Shown: positions 1-10,385 of the stretch, one piece after another
Numbering within the stretch: position 1 is the first letter of the stretch
How the letters are laid out: every line of letters begins with the position of its first letter
Assembly (NCBI RefSeq): GCF_037893015.1
Contig: NC_133665.1
Span: forward strand, 21,923,207-21,987,206
DNA from: Macrotis lagotis
Taxonomy: Eukaryota; Chordata; Mammalia; Peramelemorphia; Peramelidae
Reading direction: 5' to 3'
Length of the DNA stretch: 64,000 nucleotides
The notes under the pieces: generated by a model
What the model was told of the DNA's origin: nothing
Database searches by the model: none
What the model saw: only the letters and a program-made list of their open reading frames with translations
Position numbers and translations under genes: made by a program

Positions 1-125
1 CTGATCTATGCCACTTACCACTCCTGAGAAACCTTGGACAAATTATTTAATCCTCCCGTTTCAGTAAAATGAAGGGATTGAACTAGATGACATCTATGAT
101 CCCTATCATTCTATAATATTATGAA
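1..125 (+). mobile_element. MIR-type SINE, 3' part
   Basis: AAACCTTGGACAAATTATTT, AAAATGAAGGGATTGAACTA, GATGACATCTATGATCCCTA: MIR-type series cut by the window edge. Confidence 0.6.
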
Positions 126-170
126 TAAAATGTCTAAGAGTCAGTAATACATTGAAAAAAATCATGTCCA

Positions 171-318
171 GGGGTGGCTAGGTGGCGCAGTGGATAAAGC
201 ACTGGCCCTGGAGTAGCAGTACCTGGGTTCAAATTCGGTCTCAGACACTTAATAATTACCTAGCTTGTGTGGCCTTGGGCAAGCCACTTAACCCCATTTG
301 ACTTGCAAAAACCTTAAA
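171..318 (+). mobile_element. WSINE1-type SINE
   Basis: Head GGGGTGGCTAGGTGGCGCAG (tRNA-like box A region), middle ACTTAATAATTACCTAGCTT, tail CTTGCAAAAACCTTAAAA. The flanking repeat AAAATCATG(T/C)CC is a likely target-site duplication. Confidence 0.85.
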
Positions 319-939
319 AATCATGCCCTTTCTCATTTTCACTTTTTTTCTTTCCCTTCATCTCTCCCTCCCCAACTCTTATTTTTATATCTAGTTCTTT
401 CTCTGATCTATATTATCTCCATGTTTCCCATCTCCCCACCTCTGACTCTTTTACTCCTTCATGAATAACTCCTTTCTTTAACTGCTTCAAAGAGCAAAGC
501 AATTTATTTTCAGAAAAGACTTTTAATTTCCAAAGGGTGTGAAAAATGAGATCGGTCCCCCTTCCTAAAGATCCCATGAGCACCCTTATGTTTTAATGAG
601 ATAAATGGCCTGGAGGAAGAGGTGGTAAGAAGGGGGTCAGGTTATGGGACTTTTAAGTGTTTGGGCTTTTTTTTTCCTTCCCTTGAAGGTCTGAGCAGCT
701 CCCTGAGAGACTGATGCTGCAAACCCCAGTTCTGGTTCCACACTCTCACCCTGAGCTAGTTATGAAAAAAGAAATGTGACAGATGGGCTCAAAACTTCTG
801 GAGGAGATGAGAACCTCATTTTCCCCATATTATCTGCCCTCCCCACCGGGTTGTGAACTGATTCATCACTCTGCAGAGAGAAAAAGAACTTTCTTCCTCT
901 ACCAGAAAATTTTAATTTTTATTGTTAAAGTGTCTTCAT
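319..939. other. No recognised feature
   Basis: Ordinary AT-rich sequence with a CT-rich start (about 330-480). I see no gene or repeat that I can name. Confidence 0.4.
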
Positions 940-1101
940 GGGGTGGCTAGGTGGTGTAGTGAATAAAGCACTGGCCTTGGAGTCAGGAGTACCTGGGTTC
1001 AAATCCGGTCTCAGACACTTAATAATTGCCTAGCTGTGTGGCCTTGGGCAAGCCACTTAACCCCGTTTGCCTTGCAAAAAAAAAAAACCCTAAAAAAAAA
1101 A
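940..1101 (+). mobile_element. WSINE1-type SINE
   Basis: Same family series as at 171, with box B-like GGGTTCAAATCCGG. A 13-bp flanking repeat TAAAGTGTCTTCA (926-938 and 1102-1114) marks the insertion. Confidence 0.88.
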
Positions 1102-1216
1102 TAAAGTGTCTTCAAAGTGTTTCTCTCTCCTCGCTGAATGAGGATTATGGCATTGAAATAATAAAATTTCTGAGTGTTATCAGAAGTAAAGCCCACTTTG
1201 AGAGAGCTAAAAGCTC

Positions 1217-1345
1217 CCCTGTATTAATGGATCAATGAATCAATGAAAATGTTTATTATTAAATGCAACAGGCTCTGTGCCAATTGCTGAGGATACAAAT
1301 ACAAAAAAGTCAAAATCCCTGCTTTCAAAGGGCTTACATTACATT
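1217..1345 (-). mobile_element. L2-type LINE 3' end
   Basis: ATGAAAATGTTTATTATTAA, GCCAATTGCTGAGGATACAA, GGGCTTACATTACATTAGTG: the 'growing-end' pattern of the L2 group read in reverse. Confidence 0.5.
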
Positions 1346-2115
1346 AGTGAGAGAAAATCATATAAGGAGGAGTGCTGGCTAGGGAAGGGTGTTTTGGTCT
1401 GGGAAGCCACAGAGATAGTTCCAGAAACAATGGTTGGGTTAACTTGATGACTGTTCCTAAAGCAAGTTGGTTGGATGAATCTAGAGTCCAGTAGATATAG
1501 TAGATGGTCAACTATCAGTACAACTCATCCTTGGGACAAGAGTTTCAAAGAGAGCTTAGCTCCTCTAAAACTTGGTCTCTGGAGTTCTGGTCTGAAGGGT
1601 GTGGTAAGCAATATCAGTAAAGTAGCATGGTCAGAGTGAAGCAACCTGAAGCTAAGAGCCTTGACTTCTAATCCCTAAACCACAATTTATTACCAGTTTG
1701 TGCCCTTGAATACAATATCCTTCTGGGATCTAGTTGTCTCTGAAAAAAAAGATGACAACTTACCTTTCTGAAGAATTGATGTGGGATCAGGGAATCTATC
1801 AAAGTCCATTCCAGAGACAGGATGTGTGCCACCAGTATGGAATCTCATTCAAACTTCTGGGTCGGGGCCAGGATCACAAAATAGGTATTTTTCTCTAATT
1901 CCTCAGTGATAGATGAAGAAGGTGTTATCACTGTTTGAGTAAATAGATTGGCAATGCAGAAACCATTATGATAGGGACAGCAGCAAATTTTGGACTCTCA
2001 CATATTCATCTTGTCCATGGAAGACACTTCATGTTTTCTGTTACAGAAATCTAGCTAAGGGATATACTCCAGGTTTGTCTGGTGTATTGTATTAACAACA
2101 GAGCAGGATCTAGAC
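1346..2115. other. No recognised feature
   Basis: Non-repetitive by eye. No exon-like frame. Confidence 0.4.
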
Positions 2116-2306
2116 TATTAATTTTAGAGCTAAAGGGAATTTTAGAGATGACCTAGTCTAACATTTTCATTTTAGAGAGGAGTAAGTTGAGGCTCAAAGG
2201 TATGAAAGAGACTTACTTGTATTATACAGTTAGTGAGTGGCAGAACCAGAACCCAGTGCAATTTACTTCAAATCCAGTGCTTTTCCCACTAGACCACACT
2301 TCTTTG
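2116..2306 (-). mobile_element. MIR/MIR3-type SINE
   Basis: TAGAGATGACCTAGTCTAAC, TTGAGGCTCAAAGGTATGAA, AATCCAGTGCTTTTCCCACT. Confidence 0.65.
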
Positions 2307-2375
2307 GAAATTTTTTAGATTATTGTGGGCCAATGGAGTGAGGTAATCATAGAATGCACTGGACTAATCATTTAT

Positions 2376-2532
2376 TTTTTTTATTTAGGTTTTTGCAAGG
2401 CAAACGGGGTTAAGTGGCTTGCCCAAGGCCACACAGCTAGGTAATTATTAAGTGTCTGAGGCTGGATTTGAACTCAAGGTACTCCTGACTCCAGGGCTGG
2501 TGCTTTTATCCACTATGCCACCTAGCTGCCCC
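2376..2532 (-). mobile_element. WSINE1-type SINE
   Basis: Reverse complement of the family: T-rich start, TTTTTGCAAGGCAAACGGGG, ending in the head GCCACCTAGCTGCCCC. Near-exact flanking repeat GACTAA(T/C)CATTTATT. Confidence 0.87.
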
Positions 2533-2539
2533 TGACTAA

Positions 2540-3389
2540 CCATTTATTAGATAGCTTCTCTAGTAGCCTGGAAAAATTTATTCTTCTGAAAAAAAAAACA
2601 CCCAGCATCTCAGTCTCTCCTACCCTCCCCACCACCCCCAGTTTAATCCCAGAGAAAAGTCTGGTTGATAATATCTCTGTATCACCAAGAAAGAGAGGGG
2701 TGGTGACTGATAATAAGCCAAAGTCTGTGAGTCTGGGCCTGACCATTTTCCATTCCTTGTTTCACTTAACAATTCCAGCTAGCACATAATAAAAATGTTT
2801 ATTCTCCCTAGAGAATTCATTAAGGGAAGGCTAGTAGCTTGAAGGATGGATGGGAGAATGGGTGGAGTGGGAATAAGAGAAGGATCACAGCTACTGCTAA
2901 CATATATTTATAAATATATATATATATATATACATATATGCAAAATATATGTATATATGTATAAATTTATATCCAAATACATACATATATATTCTGAATA
3001 GTTTTGGAAGAACTAGTTCCTGTGCCAGTGATTCTATGAGCTTTATTATAGTCCTATAGAATAATGACTGTCATTTTTTTATGGTCACATCTAGCATAGG
3101 GTCATATTCAAATTCATTATTTGATTACTTGATGATAGTAGAGACAAGTCCCCAAAGGCCAAGTTTACTTGTGATTTTATTTGGATTTTAAAATTCTATT
3201 GTAACATCTGTTTATATGTGAATCCCATAGAAAAACTGCAGTTGGTTACATGCAGCACTTGGGTAATATAAAAATTAGCTTGCATGAGAAATGAAGCAAG
3301 TATTACTGGTATTAGTATAAAAAAAGGCAAGTGTAGCCTATCTGGCAAATTGTACCCTCAGATCATAGTGACCAAAACTGTGCAGTTAC
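2540..3389. other. Unrecognised sequence around an AT repeat
   Basis: Apart from the (TA)n run at 2901-2995 I see nothing to name. The T-rich part near 3120-3240 may be old repeat. Confidence 0.35.
2901..2995. repeat. (TA)n-rich microsatellite
   Basis: AT/ATAC units with interruptions. Confidence 0.85.
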
Positions 3390-3520
3390 CACTGAGTATT
3401 CATTAAATATTTGTTACACACCTACCTATATCAGATATCCCTAGATGGTAGGGTTACAAAACCAAAAATATCTCCTTCCCTTAAGAAGCTTATATTTTAG
3501 TGAACTCTCTATATTCTATT
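3390..3520 (-). mobile_element. L2-type LINE 3' end
   Basis: CATTAAATATTTGTTACACA, then AGATGGTAGGGTTACAAAAC and AGAAGCTTATATTTTAGTGA. Same pattern as 1217-1345. Confidence 0.45.
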
Positions 3521-3589
3521 TGCCTAGACAGGAATCATACATGAAGCTATTTTTTAATGTTACTTTTTTATGAAAGTATATATTTTTTA

Positions 3590-3722
3590 TAGAGAGGAAG
3601 AATTATAGAGTGGATAGAGTGTTGGGTGAAAGACCAGAGTTCAAATCTAGGTTCTGTTGTTTACTAGTTGTTGACTCTGGGCAAGTCATTTCATTTCAGT
3701 CAGTTCTCTAAACCTCTAAATC
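3590..3722 (+). mobile_element. MIR-type SINE
   Basis: TAGAGTGGATAGAGTGTTGG, CAGAGTTCAAATCTAGGTTC, CTCTGGGCAAGTCATTTCAT. Confidence 0.6.
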
Positions 3723-3923
3723 AGGGGTTTATCTATAGATGTGAGGGAGTCTAAATCTGGATAGGAAAAAATTTGGATCTTTATTTTCACTAACCTGTAA
3801 TTAAAATTCACATTTCCTTCAATTATGATTTTAAAAAACAAACATTCTGAGATTCTGAGTTCATTGTCTTTATATGGATTACATCACACACACACACACA
3901 CACAATTAAGAATCCCTGTTCTA
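3723..3923 (-). mobile_element. hAT-like MITE fragment with (CA)n
   Basis: TTATTTTCACTAACCTGTAA, TTCACATTTCCTTCAATTAT match the same family as 39451-40713. The end AAGAATCCCTGTT is a damaged terminal repeat. A CA run is at about 3886-3903. Confidence 0.55.
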
Positions 3924-4691
3924 AATTAAAGATGAGTTTTAGTTTGCTCTCTGATCCAGGTAATTTTGGTGCAGACTGTTGTTTTCATTGATAGAGAAAA
4001 TCCATGGTAAGGAACTTCCTCTACTTAAAGAGTCTTCTAGAATTGTCTGGGATCCCAAGAGGGTGGCATGTCCTAAGTGAGTGTGTGTGTCTGCCAGAGG
4101 TAAGACTCAGGTCTTTCTGAGTACAACCAATTTTTTTTATCCACTATGGAATAGTATCTTCATAGTCATATAGTTATCTTGTGAAAATTCAAGGTAGATA
4201 TGTAATAGCTAAGAGGCAAAAATCTTAAGGAGAGTCACACACACAGGAATTACAAAGCAGAAATGCAGGGGAAAATGATTTCCAAAGTTTGATGAGAACA
4301 CTGTTTCTGTGTTGGACACCCCAATTATTAGCAGATCAAACATCTCTACTTGACCCAAATAAATTTAGTTTTGATTTTCTGGAGGATGGGTTAGGAACAA
4401 GGGAAATAGTTGAAAGGACCCCACCTGCCTATATCAACATTTATTTGGAGAAAGGGCAGAATCAAATTAAAAAGAGAAAGCCTTTCATCATTCTAACCCC
4501 CGTCTGTGTTCCTCCAATTCCAAACCCGGTGAGAAGGCAGGGTTTAAGTGAAAAAATGATTCAAGACTGGTTTAACTCCTTTAGTATAGGTCTTGACTTG
4601 TTGCTAATGATGATTCTGTGGTGTACAAGTCTAAAGAGAAAGAAAGGTGGCTATAATCCTTTTAGGAATGAAGATAGGCTAGGAAATATAA
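3924..4691. other. 3' flank of KCNV2, no recognised gene
   Basis: Contains an open frame (4289-4702, plus strand, 137 codons) with no recognisable domain and an end inside a SINE. Carries the first AATAAA (minus strand, 4440-4445) downstream of KCNV2. Could include the distal 3' UTR. Confidence 0.4.
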
Positions 4692-4844
4692 TGTTTTTTT
4701 AGGTTTTTGCAAGGCAAATGGGGTTAAGTGGCTTGCCCAAGGCCACACAGCTAGGTAATTATTAAGTGTCTGAGACCAGATTTGAACCCAGGTACTCCTG
4801 ACTCCAGGGCCGGTGCTTTATCCACTGTGCCACCTAGCCACCCA
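4692..4844 (-). mobile_element. WSINE1-type SINE downstream of KCNV2
   Basis: Starts TTTTTTTAGGTTTTTGCAAG and ends GTGCCACCTAGCCACCC, with flanking AGAAATATAA-type repeats. It may lie in the KCNV2 3' UTR if the distal poly(A) signal is used. Confidence 0.87.
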
Positions 4845-5374
4845 CAGAAATATAAGTTTTAAGAGAAAGAATCTTTGGAAGAATAACCCTCAGGAGCCTT
4901 TTCAATTCTTTACACTTAAGCCTTATATTGAGAGAGCCAGCTGATACAAAAATCTGTTTAAAGAATGAATCACAAAGATTAGCAAAAAGTTTTTTTCTTA
5001 AAATAAAATTAACCCCCTCAACTCCATTTCGTTGTGTTCCACAAGCATTTGCTGACCATCTACTATTTACCTAAGCTAGGTACTGTGAAGGGACAAGAAA
5101 AAAATCAAATACAGTTTAGCCCTAAAGGGGCTCTGAGAGATGATTCAGTACCACTGATTTGACAAAGCTGGAAGGGATTTTATGAAAAGTGTGCCTCCAG
5201 TCCAAGCTCTCCTTACAAAGGAGAAAAATACGACAAAAATCAGTTCAGAACATTCAAGACATTGTATTTTTTGAAAGAGATTTCTTAGTTCCTTGTCTTA
5301 GGCTCCTTTGGGCTCTTCATATGGTGACTTGAAAAATAAAGTCCACAGATGACAGAAATATCTCCTTGGGCATT
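4845..5374 (-). other. KCNV2: KCNV2 3' UTR and 3' flank
   Basis: Sequence after the KCNV2 stop codon. No AATAAA on the minus strand is seen between the stop and a WSINE1 at 4692-4844. The first match (plus TTTATT) is at 4440-4445, beyond that SINE, so the 3' UTR may run about 0.93 kb and include the SINE, or a variant signal may be used. A short L2-like 3' end (minus strand) lies at about 5040-5130. Confidence 0.45.
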
Positions 5375-5656
5375 TTAACTCCCTTGCCTTGGAATCTGAC
5401 GGGTGATGTTTCTGGTTAAACATTCAGACATCTTCTTCATGGCTCTTTTGGTAAAATCAACCTTTCCTCTTTCCCTCCTTACAGCAGTATATTCGTAGGC
5501 TTTCAGTTTGCTGTAATAATCTGAGAACTTGTTGTAGAGAATTGAGATGGGCATCCCATTTAGGATGATTCCGAATGCAATGCAGAGGAAAGCAAAAAGC
5601 CTGCCTAGGTGAGTTTCTGGATACATGTCTCCATAGCCTACTGTGGATATACTCAC
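5375..5656 (-). CDS. KCNV2: KCNV2 exon 2 (selectivity filter, S6, C-terminus; residues 477-569)
   Basis: Second and last coding exon. The acceptor is a pyrimidine-rich tract ending in TTTAG at 5657, and the exon opens in phase 0 with GTG (Val477). The join reads [16 protein letters not shown], restoring the potassium filter TVGYGD (residues 481-486). S6 is about 496-516. It carries NGMPIS where conducting Kv channels have the PVP hinge, a known mark of silent Kv subunits. A basic C-terminal tail ([16 protein letters not shown], then [16 protein letters not shown]) follows, and the stop TAA is at 5375-5377. No break is seen. The exon is far less GC-rich than exon 1, which sits in a CpG island. 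Confidence 0.97.
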   Translation of the reverse strand: MSISTVGYGDMYPETHLGRLFAFLCIAFGIILNGMPISILYNKFSDYYSKLKAYEYTAVRRERGKVDFTKRAMKKMSECLTRNITRQIPRQGS

Positions 5657-5961
5657 CTAAAGGGAAAATAAAGGGAGAAGCAGAGTTATCAACTAAGAAC
5701 ACAAGTGGCTGAGTAGAGCATAGGTTTACTGGAAGAAGGCGACTGTAGGAGTAATCTAGTCTAAGCCTCTCATTTTTACAAATGAAGGTCACATAATTAG
5801 TAAGAGGCAAAGAAAGGAAGGGAATTTACACCTCATAACTCTTAATCTAGAAGTCTCTTTGTGCCACAAAATGCTTTGAAAGACCTTAAAATTCCACATA
5901 AATGCCTAATGTTAGAAACCTGAGGTAGAAAAGGAAAGGATAGGATCATGTAACTCGTCAT

Positions 5962-6103
5962 TTTTTGGGGAGAGGGATGGGGGAATCAAGGTTATGTGAC
6001 TTGCTCTGGGTTACATAGCTAGTAAATATCTGAGACTGGATTTGAACTTAGTCCTCCTGACTCGAACCCCAGCACTCTATCCATTGCACCACTTAGCTGT
6101 CCC
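5962..6103 (-). mobile_element. tRNA-headed SINE, diverged
   Basis: GGTTATGTGACTTGCTCTGG through GCACCACTTAGCTGTCCC on plus. Flanking TGTAACT(C/A)GTC looks like a target-site duplication. In the KCNV2 intron. Confidence 0.65.
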
Positions 6104-6144
6104 TGTAACTAGTCTTTCTCTCTAATCTGGGATGAAAAAAAAAC

Positions 6145-6385
6145 TGTATTGTTGTTTTTTCATTCATGTCCAAAACATACAAATGGGTTTTGTTTCCTTC
6201 AAAGCAGTCATGAAGACCCTATGGACAGTATCACACCAATACTACCCATGGAGTTTTCTTGACAAAGATACTGGAGTGGTTTGCCATTTTTCTTCTCCAG
6301 TGGATTAGGACAGAGACTAAATGTACCCAGGGGTACAGAGCTGGTAATTAAGGGTCTGAGGATGGATGACAATGACTTACCTATC
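6145..6385 (-). mobile_element. MAR1-type SINE (BovB-like tail)
   Basis: Plus strand shows GTTTTCTTGACAAAGATACT, then GGAGTGGTTTGCCATTTTTC and TTCTCCAG, the reverse complement of the BovB-type tail, followed by the tRNA-like part (CAGAGCTGGTAATTAAGGGT). An extra unexplained segment lies near 6165-6210. Confidence 0.6.
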
Positions 6386-6564
6386 TGTTTCTCATCAAAG
6401 AGATAGTATAGCTCTCATCAGATCAAATTTCCTCAAAAGTTGATTTGCCTCCCTGCCAAATAAGTATTTAATGTCTATTGTGGAGAGCAATACACTTCCT
6501 TGCTTCTAGAGTCCTTTCTAGTATTATCTGTGGCCTCATTTTACAGAAGCCTAGAGTAATAATG

Positions 6565-7045
6565 ATAATGTCTGTCCTTCATTCTTTTGTTTGTTTTTGA
6601 TTTTTAGGTTTTTGCAAGGCAATGGGGTTAAGTGGTTTACCTAAGGCCACACAGCTAGATAATTATTAAGTGTCTGAGGCCGGATTTGAACTCAGGTACT
6701 CCTGACTCCAGGGCTGGTGCTCTATCCAATGTGCCACCTAGTCACCCCTGTCCTTCATTCTTGAAAAAAGATCATGACATCAGGGAGGTGATGCCATGAC
6801 CAGCACATGAATTGGATTGGAGGGGGATGCTGTGTGAAGTCACCAGTCTCACTTTCTCCTCTAGAGCCATCTGGGTCTAGTGGCCAGATATGAATCAGGA
6901 GGACTGGAGATGGCCCTGGATGCCAGGCAATCAGGGTTAAGTGACTTGCCCAAGATCACACAACTAATAAGTCTCAAATATCTGAGATTGGATTCAAACT
7001 CCAGTCCTCCTGATTCCTCTATCCACTGTGCCATCTAGCTTTCCC
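6565..7045 (-). mobile_element. RTE-tailed SINE, split by WSINE1
   Basis: Head at the right (CCACTGTGCCATCTAGCT on plus). Body ATGAATTGGATTGGAGGGGG and AGTCTCACTTTCTCCTCTAG. Tail at the left: reverse complement GATGTCATGATC, then TTTTTCAAGAATGAAGGACA. The WSINE1 at 6587-6748 breaks the tail. Confidence 0.65.
6587..6748 (-). mobile_element. WSINE1-type SINE inside an RTE-tailed SINE
   Basis: Family series from TTTTTAGGTTTTTGCAAGGC to GTGCCACCTAGTCACCC. The flanking repeat CTGTCCTTCATTCTT is part of the tail of the older RTE-tailed SINE, which this copy splits. Confidence 0.85.
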
Positions 7046-8354
7046 AGAAGGCTATGTAGATAATGCATGAGAACTATTTTATATTTAATTTGTAATCCTT
7101 TATGTATTATCTGCATTTTTTCAGATAGTCAGATGCCATCTTACAATTATAATATCAGTTCCTTGACTTTATTGTAGGCTCAGATTTTTCTTCGCTATGC
7201 ATAATTTCTTTTTCCACTTTCTACAGAACAAATTCTTCCTCTAGTGAGTTATACAGTATGATTCTCACCAGGGTTGATATTTAGAAACAGACTCAGAGCT
7301 GACTCCAAATGATTCTAGAGGGTGAATTCTTGTGTAAGCAGGGTTGAGCCTGGGATTTAGGCCAATATTTCTGAGATCCATTCTTAGACTCTGAGAAAAA
7401 CTGGCTGCCTCTTCTTGATAGCAGTTAAATCACCCTATAAAGTGGGAATTTCATGATTTTGTTTAAAATTCACATATTTTCCCTATCTTATTTGTCTCAT
7501 AAGTAGGACTCTCTGGCAGTTTTCCAGATTTACATAAGAAAGTGAATCCTGGTCAGTCAAACACTATGCACAGGACAAAAGTTCAGTTTTGCATTAAAGT
7601 AGCCAAATTCAGAATTCTTATACAGTAAAAGTAAAACAATTTTTGTTTTCCTATATAGTGAAAAATCAAAGATAAACCACTTTCTGAAAGTTGATGGTTC
7701 ATTCCTTTGATGAGGATGTTCACTTCTCAGTCACCTCAGGATCATTTATAAATACAAGTTAGAAACAGTTTGTTTATGTTTGAAAACATATAGATGGTTT
7801 TGTTTCCTTCAAAGCAGTCACCTTGAGAGGCTATAAACTTACATGATGCTCTCATTCACTGCTAAGGACATTTTTGGAATGTCCTGGAGGGCAGTTTATG
7901 AGTTTATATACCCATCAATTCATATAATTATTTTTTAGTTCCACATCTTTTTTTCTTTGACCTTCAATGGTATTGCCTAGCTTTATTACCCACTGAATTA
8001 ATTTAGTTTTAAAAATTGATTTATTTTTAATAAGAAATTTACTGATGACTTTCTTGCATGTACCCCCTCCCCAATTGATTCTTAGTAGGAATGAAGCCCC
8101 AGAAATGAACAATAGTCATTTATGGACATTATAACCACATTACTAACCAGAAATTTCTCCAAGTGACTTTTGGCAAGTTCCATCAATCAGTTAGTTCCAT
8201 CCTTCAACCATAATCATCTGCCATCAATGAGAATATTCATTGGATGTGCCCCAGATAATGGCCAATCCCCCAAAAGACATACCTAATGGAATAAATATAT
8301 GGTTTCCTGATGTGATTATCCTGAGGAAATATACTCATTTCCATGTGATAAATT
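7046..8354. other. KCNV2 intron, mostly unrecognised
   Basis: No gene. Contains 25 bases at 7796-7820 that are identical to 6186-6210. Confidence 0.4.
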
Positions 8355-8605
8355 CTAATATGTTTGTTAAAATATAAATTTTATTTCTTATAGTATTTGG
8401 TTATTAGTCAAGAAATTCTTAGATAAATTTTTAAGTATCTGTGAACTTACATAAAAAAATTATATCTTTGTTTTCACTAACTATTAACTGAAATTTAGCA
8501 TTTCCTTCAATTATAAATAAATATTATTCTAAGAAAAGGTCCATTGGTTTCACTGGATTGATAAAAGGATCCATGATACACAACAAGTGGTTGAAAACTT
8601 CTGCC
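8355..8605 (-). mobile_element. hAT-like MITE fragment
   Basis: TTTGTTTTCACTAACTATTA, TTTAGCATTTCCTTCAATTA are shared with 3723-3923 and 39530-39600. Terminal repeats are not clear. In the KCNV2 intron. Confidence 0.5.
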
Positions 8606-8689
8606 TTATAGTCATAACATGTGTATCCTGTAAGAGATCACTTATTCTCCAAAGGAGAAGAGTACTAGGCTATTTCCTGACAGGAGGCA

Positions 8690-8850
8690 ACCTAATCTAG
8701 AATAGTGCAGTAGAATAAAATTCTAGTTTTGGAGCTAGAAGACTCAGGTCCAAGTCAGGCTTCAGTTTTCTTCTCTGACAAACAAAGAGGTTGAATACAA
8801 TAACCTCTGAAGTTCTTTCTGACTTTAAATCTATGATACAATGACCCAGA
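8690..8850 (+). mobile_element. MIR-type SINE
   Basis: GTAGAATAAAATTCTAGTTT, CAGGCTTCAGTTTTCTTCTC, GTTGAATACAATAACCTCTG. In the KCNV2 intron. Confidence 0.5.
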
Positions 8851-9480
8851 AGTGCCACTTTGGAATCTTAGGGTCCATTAATGAATAAAAGCATTCTAAA
8901 AAGATGACTTCATCTTCCTTCCAACTCTATTTCTCCCACCTGCTTATTACACTGACTGTCTGGAGGAGCAAACATTGAACAAATAACAGGACCTTCCAAA
9001 GTAGCCAGAGCATCAACGATGATGGAGGCAAAAGTGTTCCATTTGAAGGTTTTGTTATTAGTTTCCAGGCTCTGTCTCTCTACCCCTGCCAGGATGTCTT
9101 GGAGTGGTGGGGTTAGGAGGTAGGGGATGTTGGTGGGACAGAAGTGATAAACCTCTGACCAAGAAGAGATATTAAACTTTCCAAAGGTTTCTTCTCAATA
9201 AAAGAATAAAAAGAACAGTAACTATATTACTGAACAACTCAGCATTATTCATTCTACAGGATATCAGAATATGCTTTAAAAAATGTTCAGGAACTGCACA
9301 CAGGAAGGTCTTTGGGAACACATCGTTTCCTTTGATCACTGCTGAGACCGGAAGAATTTGGCAAAGGGGGAGGAAAGGGTCCTCAACCTAACATGGTCAC
9401 ATTCAGATTCTAAGACTTTTATTTGCTCTGCTAGGGTCTTAAGAGGGAAAAATGTTTTGCTGAATAGCCCTATTGTCTTT
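8851..9480. other. KCNV2 intron, no recognised feature
   Basis: Nothing identifiable. Not obviously repetitive, so it could hold regulatory sequence. Confidence 0.35.
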
Positions 9481-9639
9481 TTTTTTAAGTTTTTTTTTTT
9501 GCAAGGCAAATGGGGTTAAGTGGCTTGCCCAAGGCCACACAGCTAGGTTAATTATTAAGTGTCTGAGACCGGATTTGAACCCAGGTACTCCTGACTCCAA
9601 GGCCGGTGCTTTGTCCACTGCGCCACCTAGCCGCCCCCC
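9481..9639 (-). mobile_element. WSINE1-type SINE in KCNV2 intron
   Basis: TTTTTGCAAGGCAAATGGGG through GCGCCACCTAGCCGCCCC. It is flanked by CC(T/C)ATTGTCTTTT repeats. Little diverged from the other copies. Confidence 0.87.
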
Positions 9640-10240
9640 CATTGTCTTTTAAATATTTTTTGATTTTTTTTAAAAAAAATCAGTTACTTCCCAATAACTC
9701 CTCCTGGTAGTGTTCCCTCTTATAAAAAAAGAGCACTGAGCAAAATCAAACACCTTAACCAAAGTCTAAGAGCTAATATGACAACCTATAACCAAGGTCC
9801 ACTTTTTTCAGTGTATTTTTCTATATTAAAAAAAAGAAAATGACCAAACAAAAATGCTTCCTAGAATAAAACCACATATTTAAAGAAGATTTAGATTTAA
9901 AGCTTTACTGTATAAATTCCATTAAAAAATGTACCCATGCCACCCAAAGATCACAAGAATTCTGGAGTTGTTCCAAATCACATCTCATTTTTCTGGATTC
10001 TCTAAAAGTCCAATGAGGGGGATAAAAAGAAGAAGGATAAAGGGGAGATAATACCATTGTGTTCTCAGAACTCTTCTTGGTGAAAGATCTAATTCTTTTC
10101 ATTTTAGTTTTGGCTGATTTTACTATTTAATTTATGTAAGTAAAATAGGTATACAGATTAGGCTTGTGATTTCATTGACAAGGGGAACTCCGAAGTGAGA
10201 AAACTCCATCTCTCAATGCATATAGGTACCTTCTCTGCAA
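9640..10240. other. KCNV2 intron, no recognised feature
   Basis: AT-rich. Small open frames here lack any recognisable domain. Confidence 0.35.
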
Positions 10241-10385
10241 TTTCCAGGTTTAGAAAGTTACCAAGAGCTCTGAGAGCTTAAGTCAATTGTCCAGGATCAC
10301 ATAGCTGGTATGTACCAGTGGTAGGACCTGAAACCCAGTGTCCTCTTCTTTTAGATCAGTTCTCTATTCATTTTACATCAGGGCT
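10241..10385 (-). mobile_element. MIR-type SINE
   Basis: TCAATTGTCCAGGATCACAT, AGCTGGTATGTACCAGTGGT, GACCTGAAACCCAGTGTCCT. In the KCNV2 intron. Confidence 0.55.

Noticed and set aside
171-260. tRNA-like heads of the WSINE1 and MAR1 copies as tRNA genes
   Set aside because: They are SINE heads with box A/B-like motifs but no full cloverleaf, and each continues into a SINE body and tail.
4289-4702. Open frame of 137 codons downstream of KCNV2
   Set aside because: No recognisable domain, and it ends in a SINE. Possible 3' UTR on the other strand.
1-5374. PUM3 exons, expected beyond the KCNV2 3' end
   Set aside because: No Pumilio-repeat-like sequence was recognised in this stretch.
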